53,327 nt of DNA from an uncultured Bacteroidales bacterium. Lineage in GTDB: Bacteria > Bacteroidota > Bacteroidia > Bacteroidales > Bacteroidaceae. A model generated the notes under the pieces. It was not told where the DNA came from, did no database searches, and was given only the letters and a program-made list of their open reading frames with translations. The DNA lies in NCBI GenBank assembly GCA_902801475.1, contig CADCIO010000015.1, positions 1 to 53,327 of the forward strand. Reading direction: 5' to 3'. The position numbers and the translations under genes are program-made. Shown piece by piece: positions 1 to 7,182 of the stretch. Every line of letters starts with the position of its first letter. The first letter of the stretch is position 1.

Positions 1-21
1 GTTTTTACCTGTTTTATGATG

Positions 22-29
22 CAAAGATA
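22..29 (-). promoter_or_regulatory. Bacteroidota -7 element, leftward
   Basis: On the minus strand this reads TATCTTTG followed by C, matching the Bacteroidota -7 consensus TAnnTTTG. It would drive a gene lying left of the window. No clear -33 TTTG was found at the expected distance, so the call rests on the -7 alone. Confidence 0.45.
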
Positions 30-52
30 CACTTTTATTTCCAATAATAATC

Positions 53-158
53 ATACTCAAATGATATTTGTGCATTTTTAATACTTGATACTCGACTGTC
101 TATTTGCTTTCGAGTATGATTATTTGAAACTTCAAGTATCATTTATAACAATACTTAA
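53..158. promoter_or_regulatory. Cluster of six ATACTYRA half-sites (candidate operator array)
   Basis: Half-sites lie at 53-60 (ATACTCAA), 81-88 (ATACTTGA), 88-95 (ATACTCGA), 110-117 (TCGAGTAT), 132-139 (TCAAGTAT) and 151-158 (ATACTTAA). The pairs 81-88/132-139 and 88-95/110-117 form two nested perfect inverted repeats. The cluster sits just upstream of the lipoprotein operon promoter at 190-221 and beside the leftward -7 at 22-29. This is the arrangement expected for a regulator binding several dyads between divergent promoters. The regulator is unknown. Confidence 0.45.
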
Positions 159-189
159 AGTTATAATCATACATATATATATAAAATAT

Positions 190-221
190 TTTGTGTATTT
201 GTATTTTTTTTTATACCTTTG
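190..221 (+). promoter_or_regulatory. Promoter of the legumain/lipoprotein operon
   Basis: TTTG at 190-193 is followed after 20 bp by TACCTTTG at 214-221, a full match to the Bacteroidota -33/-7 arrangement. The predicted transcript starts near 228, giving a leader of about 120 nt before the first gene. Confidence 0.75.
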
Positions 222-240
222 TGCGATATTTATAATTCAC

Positions 241-316
241 AAGCCCCTCCTAACCTCCCCAAGGGGAGGAGTCTCATCCGGGCGGTTCTTCCCCCTTGGG
301 GGAAACGAGGGGGCTT
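241..316. repeat. REP-like palindromic element in the 5' leader
   Basis: The 76-bp stretch begins AAGCCCCTC and ends GAGGGGGCTT, with internal CCTCCCC/GGGGAGG and CCCCCTTGGGGG dyads, so it can fold into a long G+C-rich hairpin in otherwise A+T-rich leader DNA. Similar CCCC-AAGGGG palindromes are common dispersed intergenic repeats in Bacteroidota (recalled, not searched). It lies between promoter and start codon, so it is transcribed. It does not look coding. Confidence 0.5.
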
Positions 317-349
317 AACTTCTAACTCCTTTTGTGTATTTGATAAAAA

Positions 350-1495
350 ATGATAATGACGCTTTTCATGAAAAATAATGGTAGAATACTTGTATTGGCG
401 ATGTCTGTCATAGGCATCATGCTATTCATGTATGCATGCTCGAAAGATGGTGAGACTATCTATGAATTCAATCCTGACGAGCTGCAGGCTGTGAAGGCTC
501 CGATAGTAACGGTTATATATAGTGCTAAAGCACTTGGCGATCGCCAGTCTAATGACTTAATCTATAAGGGAGTGGAGCAGGCGGCCGTGCAATATGGCGT
601 TGATGTCCGGCAGTTTTCGCCGGAAAGTTATGATGAGGGGATGGCTTATCTTCGCACCATGTTCAACTATGTGAGTTCGTCGAAGAATGATACTCCCCGT
701 CAGCTTTATATCGTCTGTGCTACTGAATACGATGAGTATATCAGAGAGAATAGCCATGTCTTTGCTGAGAATCCCAATGCAGAACTGCTCTATGTGAATA
801 CATCCGTGCCGCTGGAGGAGGGATGCGGCTCCACACTTTATATGCCCTATTACGGGGTGATGTACGAGGCAGGGGCGCTTACGTCTGCAGTTTTTAATAA
901 GGAAGAGGTTTTTATCGTGGGTGCAAATCCTGTAGATGAAGCTGTAAAGGAGGCAATAGACGGTTATACAGACGGCTTCGATTCCGAGTATTATGAATTT
1001 GAAGGCGATTGGTTAGCCGAAAGGGGATACTACGTCCATTACCTCGGGGAGAATTCGGGTGAGGGCTATCATATTCCGGATTCCACTGCAGCCCATTTGC
1101 TGGTCTATCCATTCCAGGAATTGTCGTTTTATGATGTGCCGGTATATGTGCCTGTTTGCGGAGGCTCGGCAAACAAGATGAACTATCTGATGGATGTTTT
1201 GGGAGGAGAGTATTATGTGTTGGGAGTAGATGTAGATTTGCACAAAACGAATTCTCTGTTGGCTGCCGTAAGACATTTGGACAGGGCTATGATACTTTGC
1301 GTAGGACAATGGCTTTCGTCAGATGGTCTGCCTCATCACCAGACCCTTGGTCTTGCCTCAGGATATACAGAAACAGTGATTAATCTTGATTACACTCTCG
1401 GGGCAAAGGATTACTTCGAGATTTTGGTTTCTGACGAGTTGCTCAGGCAAATCCACGCAGATGCCGTGAGAAAGGAGGAAGAGTATGGTAGGTAA
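350..1495 (+). CDS. BMP/PnrA-like substrate-binding lipoprotein
   Basis: This 381-residue lipoprotein has a signal segment ending MLFMYAC, with the acylated cysteine at residue 30. The following SKDGE resembles the Bacteroidota lipoprotein export signal, so surface exposure is possible. The mature part looks like a type-1 periplasmic binding fold of the BMP/PnrA kind: an early strand IVTVIYSAKALGD, a helix with NDLIYKGVEQAAVQYG, and a late GVDVDLHKTNSLLAAVRHLD stretch that resembles the hinge region of BMP proteins. Those bind nucleosides or other small molecules; the ligand here cannot be read. ATG 368 (MKNN...) would give a cleaner signal peptide than ATG 350. It heads a four-gene operon and overlaps the next gene by 11 bp. 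No ABC permease is nearby, so a sensing rather than uptake role is possible. Confidence 0.7.
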   Translation: MIMTLFMKNNGRILVLAMSVIGIMLFMYACSKDGETIYEFNPDELQAVKAPIVTVIYSAKALGDRQSNDLIYKGVEQAAVQYGVDVRQFSPESYDEGMAYLRTMFNYVSSSKNDTPRQLYIVCATEYDEYIRENSHVFAENPNAELLYVNTSVPLEEGCGSTLYMPYYGVMYEAGALTSAVFNKEEVFIVGANPVDEAVKEAIDGYTDGFDSEYYEFEGDWLAERGYYVHYLGENSGEGYHIPDSTAAHLLVYPFQELSFYDVPVYVPVCGGSANKMNYLMDVLGGEYYVLGVDVDLHKTNSLLAAVRHLDRAMILCVGQWLSSDGLPHHQTLGLASGYTETVINLDYTLGAKDYFEILVSDELLRQIHADAVRKEEEYGR

Positions 1496-3878
1496 GATCG
1501 CCGATAAGAGATGGCTGCAGACAGTCGCAGCCCGTTTTGTGCCGCTCATGCTGCTTTTCAGTTCCTGTCAGCAGCAGGAAGACACTATAGTGTATCAGGA
1601 CAGTCACCGATGGGTGGACAAGACGATAGCTGTGGTCGCCCCGTTGAGCGATGCTGCCAATAAGGGAAGGTTAGAGAGAACCGCCAAGTGGATGCATGAA
1701 AACTTCCAGAAAGCCCAGCTTTCAGGAGACGTGTGCATCCGATTGAACCTGCAGTGGTATGATGAAGACAGCGAGAATGCAGAAACTCTGGCCGAGCTGT
1801 TGGCAAACGACAACAGCGTGGCTGCCATTGTGGGCCCCTTCAGCAGCGAGGACGTGGAGGTGTTTGCTGCAAAATGTCAGAAAACCGAGAAACCGCTGAT
1901 TACCCCAACGGCAACCAGCGAGGAAGTTATTCGACGCTATGCTGTTCCCACCCAGAATGGCCGGAACGAAGCAAAACCATTCCTCTGGTCGCTTACGGAA
2001 ACAGACGTGTCCTTCACCGAAGTGTGCTTGTCGGCATACGCCAGCTATTCGCAGTTCTACACCAACAGTGATGTGACCCACAACTACATTTCGATGTTCT
2101 CACCCGAAAACATGTATGGCAAGACATTCTTCAACTGGGTTACGTTCCAGGCCGAGAATCTCGGTTTGAGCGTCAGGCACAACAGGCAGTTCATAACGTC
2201 TGAAGAGCTGAGAACCATGATGACAGAATACTTCGAGGACAAAGAAGACCATCCTCTGTCAGAAGGGATGTGTTGTGTTGTTGAAAACACACAGGAGATG
2301 TTGGAAGTGGAGCGTGCGCGTTTTGATGTTTGTTACGACCGGTTTCTGGATGAGGACGAATACGAACAGTCCTTCACCGATCCCTCCTATTCCTGGTATC
2401 GAAGATACCTTGAGTCCAATTACCCGGTTTATTTTGCTTTCACCGGCATATCGCAGGAATCAATCAACGCCCTGAGTGACAGAGAAAAGTTGGAAGTTGA
2501 GTCTTTGCAGGGCTTTACACCTTATGCTGACCCCACTACAGGATTTGAGATGAGCTACGAAGGACGTTTCGATGTAAAGCCTACATACGAGGAATGCAAG
2601 TTTTATGACGGTCTGCTGCTGACTGCCTTTGCCTCCTATAAGCAAGCACTGGAGGACAGCCAGGATGACCTTGGAACCGTGGACAGGAATCGCGCCTTTA
2701 ATGAAGTTATCTACGAATTGTGTTTCCCCAATCTGGAAGGTGCTGTAAGTGCTTCGGTTTGGAGTGCGTCGTCCATGGAACTTTACCTCGCAGCTCTGCG
2801 GGAAGGCAGACAGCCGCAGTTCCGAGGTGCTTCGGGCAAGATCAGTTTCGACCCTGAGACGTGCACCCCTGCAACAGGTTCGTGCTATATGCATTGGCAA
2901 ATTATCAACGGCAAGATGCAGTGTCTGAACTATTTCAGTTCTGCCGACAACGAACGGGTAGGGAATGCGACAGCGGCATGGCGCTATCTATACGATGAGA
3001 ATGAAACAGCAAAGCGTTTCGCCTCCATAGCCAAGGACGAAGAAGTTGGCATAGACTACGGTACGCTGAAAGACCAGTATGCAGTACTCGTACATGCCAG
3101 CACCGAATTTGCCAACTACCGTCATCTGTCGGACGTGCTAAACGTCTATCAGCATTTGCGCCGTGGCGGATTTGACGATGACCATATCATTCTCATTGCC
3201 GACCGTTCGGTTGCCGACAGCGACAGGAACCCCGAACCGGGTGTGGTCCGTACGAGTGTGGGCGGTCAGGACCTGATGCAGGGAGCGCAGATAGACTATG
3301 ATGCCTCCAAACTGTCCGTTGCTGACATTGCTGACATACTCAAGGGGCAAGGCAGCGACCGCCTGCCTGTAGTATTGCCTGCCGATGCCGGCAATAATGT
3401 GATGTTGTACTGGAGCGGTCACGGACACAGTATAGATGACGGAGGATTCAATGAATTCGAGTGGCGCGACGAGCCTGCAGGAAAAGGCTTCACCAGCCAA
3501 CTCATGCAGCAGACGGTCAGCCAGATGCAACAGGCCGGAGCTTTCCGTAAGTTGCTCATTGTTGCCGAACCATGCTATGCCGAGGCTGTAGTGAATGCCG
3601 TCCGAGGCGTGCCTGGTGTGCTTGCCATGACCGGTGCGAATGCCAAGGAACAGTCCTGGGCCGACCACTGGAACAAGTCGGGCCAGTTCTGGATGTGCGA
3701 CCGCTTTACCAGTAACCTGGCTGACGCACTGAGTGCCAACCCGCAAATCACATATCGTGACTTATACCTGTATTGTGCTCAACACACGCTGGGTTCTCAT
3801 GCCTGCATCATCAATGCAGAGAATTTCGGAAACCTGTATCATAGCGATCCGGCTGAGTTCGTAATAAAAAAGAAATAA
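1485..3878 (+). CDS. Type-1 periplasmic binding domain fused to a C13 legumain-like protease (lipoprotein)
   Basis: Of 797 residues, 1-28 are a lipoprotein signal (LLFSSC, acylated Cys28; QQED follows). Residues about 47-430 look like a type-1 binding protein of the amino-acid/receptor kind (KTIAVVAPLSD, AAIVGPFSSEDV, PLITPTATSEEV). Residues about 530-797 match the C13 legumain family: NYRH at 544-547, SGHG with His646, EPC with Cys697, and CDRF with Asp739. Relative to human legumain these correspond to Asn42-Tyr-Arg44-His45, His148, Glu187/Cys189 and Asp231. The Cys-His pair and the three residues that bind the P1 asparagine are therefore all present, and an active asparaginyl endopeptidase is predicted. 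Fusion to a ligand-binding domain suggests ligand-controlled proteolysis at the cell surface or periplasm (inference). No N-terminal prosegment typical of eukaryotic legumain is seen. Confidence 0.85.
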   Translation: MVGKIADKRWLQTVAARFVPLMLLFSSCQQQEDTIVYQDSHRWVDKTIAVVAPLSDAANKGRLERTAKWMHENFQKAQLSGDVCIRLNLQWYDEDSENAETLAELLANDNSVAAIVGPFSSEDVEVFAAKCQKTEKPLITPTATSEEVIRRYAVPTQNGRNEAKPFLWSLTETDVSFTEVCLSAYASYSQFYTNSDVTHNYISMFSPENMYGKTFFNWVTFQAENLGLSVRHNRQFITSEELRTMMTEYFEDKEDHPLSEGMCCVVENTQEMLEVERARFDVCYDRFLDEDEYEQSFTDPSYSWYRRYLESNYPVYFAFTGISQESINALSDREKLEVESLQGFTPYADPTTGFEMSYEGRFDVKPTYEECKFYDGLLLTAFASYKQALEDSQDDLGTVDRNRAFNEVIYELCFPNLEGAVSASVWSASSMELYLAALREGRQPQFRGASGKISFDPETCTPATGSCYMHWQIINGKMQCLNYFSSADNERVGNATAAWRYLYDENETAKRFASIAKDEEVGIDYGTLKDQYAVLVHASTEFANYRHLSDVLNVYQHLRRGGFDDDHIILIADRSVADSDRNPEPGVVRTSVGGQDLMQGAQIDYDASKLSVADIADILKGQGSDRLPVVLPADAGNNVMLYWSGHGHSIDDGGFNEFEWRDEPAGKGFTSQLMQQTVSQMQQAGAFRKLLIVAEPCYAEAVVNAVRGVPGVLAMTGANAKEQSWADHWNKSGQFWMCDRFTSNLADALSANPQITYRDLYLYCAQHTLGSHACIINAENFGNLYHSDPAEFVIKKK

Positions 3879-3899
3879 AATAGTATAAGATAAATCAGA

Positions 3900-5423
3900 A
3901 TGAAAACAAGAATATACAGCTGGTGTCTGATGACAGCCATACTTATGCTGAGTATAGCATGCTCGGATAGTGACAGCACTCAATCCGACAGCGAACAGAC
4001 GGGCGGGACAACTGCCGAAGACAGGCAGGTCAGGGAGAACAGCACACTGGTCTCAGTACTGAAGTCTGCATCTTATTCGCCCCAGGAATTTGTGGACAAC
4101 ATAGGTCCCCCTTCATATTATAATTTGATGAATTACTTATCTCCGCATTTTTCTGAAGGCATAAAGGCATTTGACCGTATAAAATTGCAGACGCATCTGC
4201 CTCAACTCGACAGGGACTTTGCTGCCGAGGTCGGTACCGAACCAGACGGTAGTCGTAGATGGAAAATAGAAACGTATTCATTTACCTATCGTAGCCACAC
4301 GGTAGCCGGTGAGGAATGTGTCATGTCGGGTCGTGTGACCTTCCCGAACAACACTGTTGACGGGACATCGCATCAGGTGAAAACTCTTTCGCTATGTTCA
4401 CGTCAGGCGCTCTCAGGTAATGATTGGGCAGCGTCAGAGAGTATGTTTCGCATGCCTATACGTGCATTGTGGAATTCGGCTGTCATTGAGCCTGATTTCC
4501 AGAATTACGGGGTAAATTTTGCTCAGGTACCTGAAGGTGCAGCTTCACCAAAGGTGTTGGCACGCCAATTGGCCGATTGTTTGCTTGCTGCACTTGAACT
4601 GATGCGTCAGCATGGTGTCAGTCTGGCTCCCGACGGTTATACTACAAACTGGGCTAGTTCGCAGTCGTGTGCAGTGCCGCTTATGTTTGCAAAATATTAT
4701 GAAACAGAGGCTCCTGACTGGTTCCGTAATGCAGTGAAGCTACACTCCACCTTTACAGGTGAAGGACCATTGTATTTGCCTGATGCATTTTTATATCTCT
4801 TTAAACACATGGAAATGGCCAATGATTTTTATACCTATCCTTGCAGTTATATTTCTGCTTTTACTCCCGAACAACTTGGCGGATATACTTTCCATGAATT
4901 TGTGGCCCCGTGGTTTACAAATACGTATGTAAAAGTAGATGAGAAAGAATATACGGTTGCAGATGCTACATCCAAGATGATATTACCTTGGGATTTTTTA
5001 CCTCCCTCGGATTTTACGCGTTTGGATCAGATATTGTCACCAGACATGGTAACGGCAGATGGCAATATCGACATGGAATCTGAAAAGACCAAGGCTGTCT
5101 TCGGGATTCTGGAAGAACATGGAGACATGAGCGGATGGACACCGCAGCATCCCATATATATAGCACATAGTGAAGAAGATGCAGTGTTCCCGTATGAATT
5201 GGCCTACGAGCATTATCTGAGGTTGAGTAATCAAGGACAGAACCCGCTGGTTCATTTCGTCACAGTGCCACCAATAGAATCCATTGTCTCACCTCTTATT
5301 AATACGATTGGAGTTTCGTATAGTTATTCTTACATTCATACATTAGTATCTTTTATTATGCAGTTTTATATGTCAGATGTTGAAAAACCTGAGGACATGG
5401 AAAAAATCTATGCAGGGAAATAA
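3900..5423 (+). CDS. Alpha/beta-hydrolase-like lipoprotein, degenerate nucleophile elbow
   Basis: A 507-residue lipoprotein (signal ends LMLSIAC, Cys21). It is clearly paralogous to the next gene: both share FTY, SGRVTFPNN, NSAVIEPDFQ.YGV, ALEVMRQH and KYYETEAPxWFR. It is more distantly related to the hydrolase lipoprotein encoded at 12889-14298, which carries GYSQGG. The equivalent segment here is NWASSQSCA: a serine (Ser254) may be retained but the flanking glycines of GxSxG are gone. A late Asp (HSEEDAVFPY) and a His near the C terminus (YIHTLV) fit the acid and histidine of the triad. It may be a slow hydrolase, a binding protein, or an enzyme with altered geometry. The start is 22 bp after the protease gene. 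Confidence 0.7.
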   Translation: MKTRIYSWCLMTAILMLSIACSDSDSTQSDSEQTGGTTAEDRQVRENSTLVSVLKSASYSPQEFVDNIGPPSYYNLMNYLSPHFSEGIKAFDRIKLQTHLPQLDRDFAAEVGTEPDGSRRWKIETYSFTYRSHTVAGEECVMSGRVTFPNNTVDGTSHQVKTLSLCSRQALSGNDWAASESMFRMPIRALWNSAVIEPDFQNYGVNFAQVPEGAASPKVLARQLADCLLAALELMRQHGVSLAPDGYTTNWASSQSCAVPLMFAKYYETEAPDWFRNAVKLHSTFTGEGPLYLPDAFLYLFKHMEMANDFYTYPCSYISAFTPEQLGGYTFHEFVAPWFTNTYVKVDEKEYTVADATSKMILPWDFLPPSDFTRLDQILSPDMVTADGNIDMESEKTKAVFGILEEHGDMSGWTPQHPIYIAHSEEDAVFPYELAYEHYLRLSNQGQNPLVHFVTVPPIESIVSPLINTIGVSYSYSYIHTLVSFIMQFYMSDVEKPEDMEKIYAGK

Positions 5424-5444
5424 TATAAAAGGATAAATTATACA

Positions 5445-6926
5445 ATGTTATTTATGAGATATTTTTTATATTTTGCTATGATCTTCTTGCTGTTTTTGAC
5501 GGCAGGGTGCTCTGATGGTGATTCACAATCGGCGAAGAATGGCAAATCCAATCTGCTGGTAGATGTGATTAAGGGTGAGAAGTATAGTCCAGAAGAGTTT
5601 ATGAAAGTAGTGTCGCCAAAAGAACAGTTCAAAGAACTTCACGAACTGTTTCCTGATTTGCATCCAATGATCGAGACTATTATGCGTACAAAGATGCTGT
5701 CTCGCCTTGTAACACTCGATGCCCTGTTTCAGCTTGAGGTAGGCTGCAACAGCAAACACCAGCGTCAGTGGCAAATGGAGAGCTACGTCTTCACATATAT
5801 GAGTAAATCGGCAGATGGGGCAGACGTGCTGCTTTCTGGGCGTGTCACATTCCCGAATAACATGGTTGAGGGAGTCGGTCACGAGGTTGAAACTCTTTCC
5901 ATTTTTTCCCATCCGAAAATACCGGGAGTATCGTGGGTTCCGTCTAATAATCTTGACATCATGATGCTGCGTGCTTTTTTCAACTCGGCAGTCATCGAAC
6001 CCGATTTTCAAGGTTACGGTGTTGACGAAGGAAAGCATAAGAATTCAGCCTATGTCCCCAAAGTTACGATGCTTCAGTTGGCAGACTGTGTGACTGCGGC
6101 TTTGGAAGTGATGCGACAGCATGATGTGAAACTGGCTCCCGAAGGTTTCTCTGAAAATTGGGGCGGTTCCCATACATCTGCAACAACGGTTTATTTCCAG
6201 AAATACTATGAGACAGAGGCACCTGCATGGTTCCGGAAAGCTGTTCGGCTGCGGTCTTCATTTGTTACGACAAACATCAGGGATTATAATGTGGCCGAAA
6301 TCCAAGACATCACAGGTCCTGAGCCACGTAGTTCTGAAGCATTCAGGGAGGTAATTACCTCATTGACAACACAATCGCCTGCTCAAATGCGTGGCTATAA
6401 GATAAGTGACTTCCTGTCATACCGTGCAATGACCGAGAAAGTGGGGGACGGTGATAATAAGATGACGGCTTATCAGTATATGACCAGGCTTATAGCTTAT
6501 CCGAATGTTACAAACCTTGCTGGTCCTATTGCTGATTGGACACTTGTTGACCTCGCAGCGCCTGAGATGCTTACTGCTAACGGGTTGTACAATATGTCAA
6601 ACCCTAAAGCAGCCGATATGGTGGATATCTTCCATAATATGAATGATTATGGTGACTTCAAGCCCACTCTGCCTATTTATCTCTGTCAGCATAAAGAGGA
6701 TGAGTACTTTACGCAGGATGATTTCATGACTTATTGTACCAAGCTTAGTGAGAATGGGACAAACCCCAATGTTCATTATGCCAATATACCTTTGAAAACG
6801 ACTAATTCATTGGTATATGATACGATAGGAATTCAGTACAATCATTTCCTGTCATACGTTCTTTCCATGTTATATGCAGTCACCTCGCCAACTGCTGCAG
6901 AAGCATTTGAGAATGTAATTAAATAG
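5445..6926 (+). CDS. Alpha/beta-hydrolase-like lipoprotein, paralogue of the preceding gene
   Basis: A 493-residue lipoprotein (LLFLTAGC, Cys22) and tandem paralogue of the preceding gene, 21 bp downstream of it. The nucleophile elbow reads NWGGSHTSA: Ser242 and the first glycine fit GxSxG, but the last glycine is Thr. The putative acid lies in CQHKEDEYFT and a His in IQYNHFLSY. The retained Ser/Asp/His set in both copies argues against simple decay; substrates are unknown. It ends the plus-strand operon; the next operon is convergent. Confidence 0.7.
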   Translation: MLFMRYFLYFAMIFLLFLTAGCSDGDSQSAKNGKSNLLVDVIKGEKYSPEEFMKVVSPKEQFKELHELFPDLHPMIETIMRTKMLSRLVTLDALFQLEVGCNSKHQRQWQMESYVFTYMSKSADGADVLLSGRVTFPNNMVEGVGHEVETLSIFSHPKIPGVSWVPSNNLDIMMLRAFFNSAVIEPDFQGYGVDEGKHKNSAYVPKVTMLQLADCVTAALEVMRQHDVKLAPEGFSENWGGSHTSATTVYFQKYYETEAPAWFRKAVRLRSSFVTTNIRDYNVAEIQDITGPEPRSSEAFREVITSLTTQSPAQMRGYKISDFLSYRAMTEKVGDGDNKMTAYQYMTRLIAYPNVTNLAGPIADWTLVDLAAPEMLTANGLYNMSNPKAADMVDIFHNMNDYGDFKPTLPIYLCQHKEDEYFTQDDFMTYCTKLSENGTNPNVHYANIPLKTTNSLVYDTIGIQYNHFLSYVLSMLYAVTSPTAAEAFENVIK

Positions 6927-6988
6927 AATTATTACAGTCCGCTAAGCATTGACTGCCTTGTGCACATGTGTGCATGAAGAAAAATTGG

Positions 6989-7012
6989 GTTGACTCTCCA
7001 CTGAGAGTCAAC
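6989..7012. terminator. Hairpin between convergent operons
   Basis: A perfect 9-bp stem GTTGACTCT/AGAGTCAAC with a 6-nt loop. On the minus strand it is followed by CCAATTTTTC, so it could end the efflux operon transcript, which stops translating at 7183. On the plus strand only a weak T run follows. Confidence 0.5.
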
Positions 7013-7021
7013 TCTTTATGT

Positions 7022-7029
7022 TATCTTTG
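7022..7029 (+). promoter_or_regulatory. -7 element before a short relic ORF
   Basis: TATCTTTG followed by C matches the Bacteroidota -7. The -33 position falls in the preceding hairpin and shows no TTTG. It lies 3 bp before the ATG at 7033 and 30 bp before the ATG at 7060. Confidence 0.3.
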
Positions 7030-7059
7030 CAGATGCTAAACTCAAACGATAACCAAATC

Positions 7060-7164
7060 ATGGGCAAAAGTACACATACCCTTGTTCGGGATAATAATTC
7101 ATATTTGCTAATTAAAAAACGATGTTATTCAATTAATGTTCCCATTTGTCCGTTGTCAATATAA
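7060..7164 (+). pseudogene. Short ORF, possible 5' remnant of a mobile-associated gene
   Basis: A 34-codon frame (43 codons if the in-frame ATG at 7033 is used) begins MGKSTHTLVRDNN and ends at TAA 7162-7164. The start recalls Bacteroidales proteins of about 60-110 aa that open with a Thr-His-x-Leu-Val-Arg-Asp segment and are often found near mobile DNA. That resemblance is from memory only. The frame stops early, so it looks like a decayed 5' end. The rest of 6927-7182 holds only the hairpin at 6989-7012. Confidence 0.25.
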
Positions 7165-7182
7165 GGTCTTGCTTCATCCCTG

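Noticed and set aside
85..318. 77-residue frame in the first 350 bp
   Set aside because: It begins at TTG inside the operator-like region, runs through the promoter and a palindromic repeat, and its product is Phe/Tyr/Ile-rich as expected from A+T-rich non-coding DNA.
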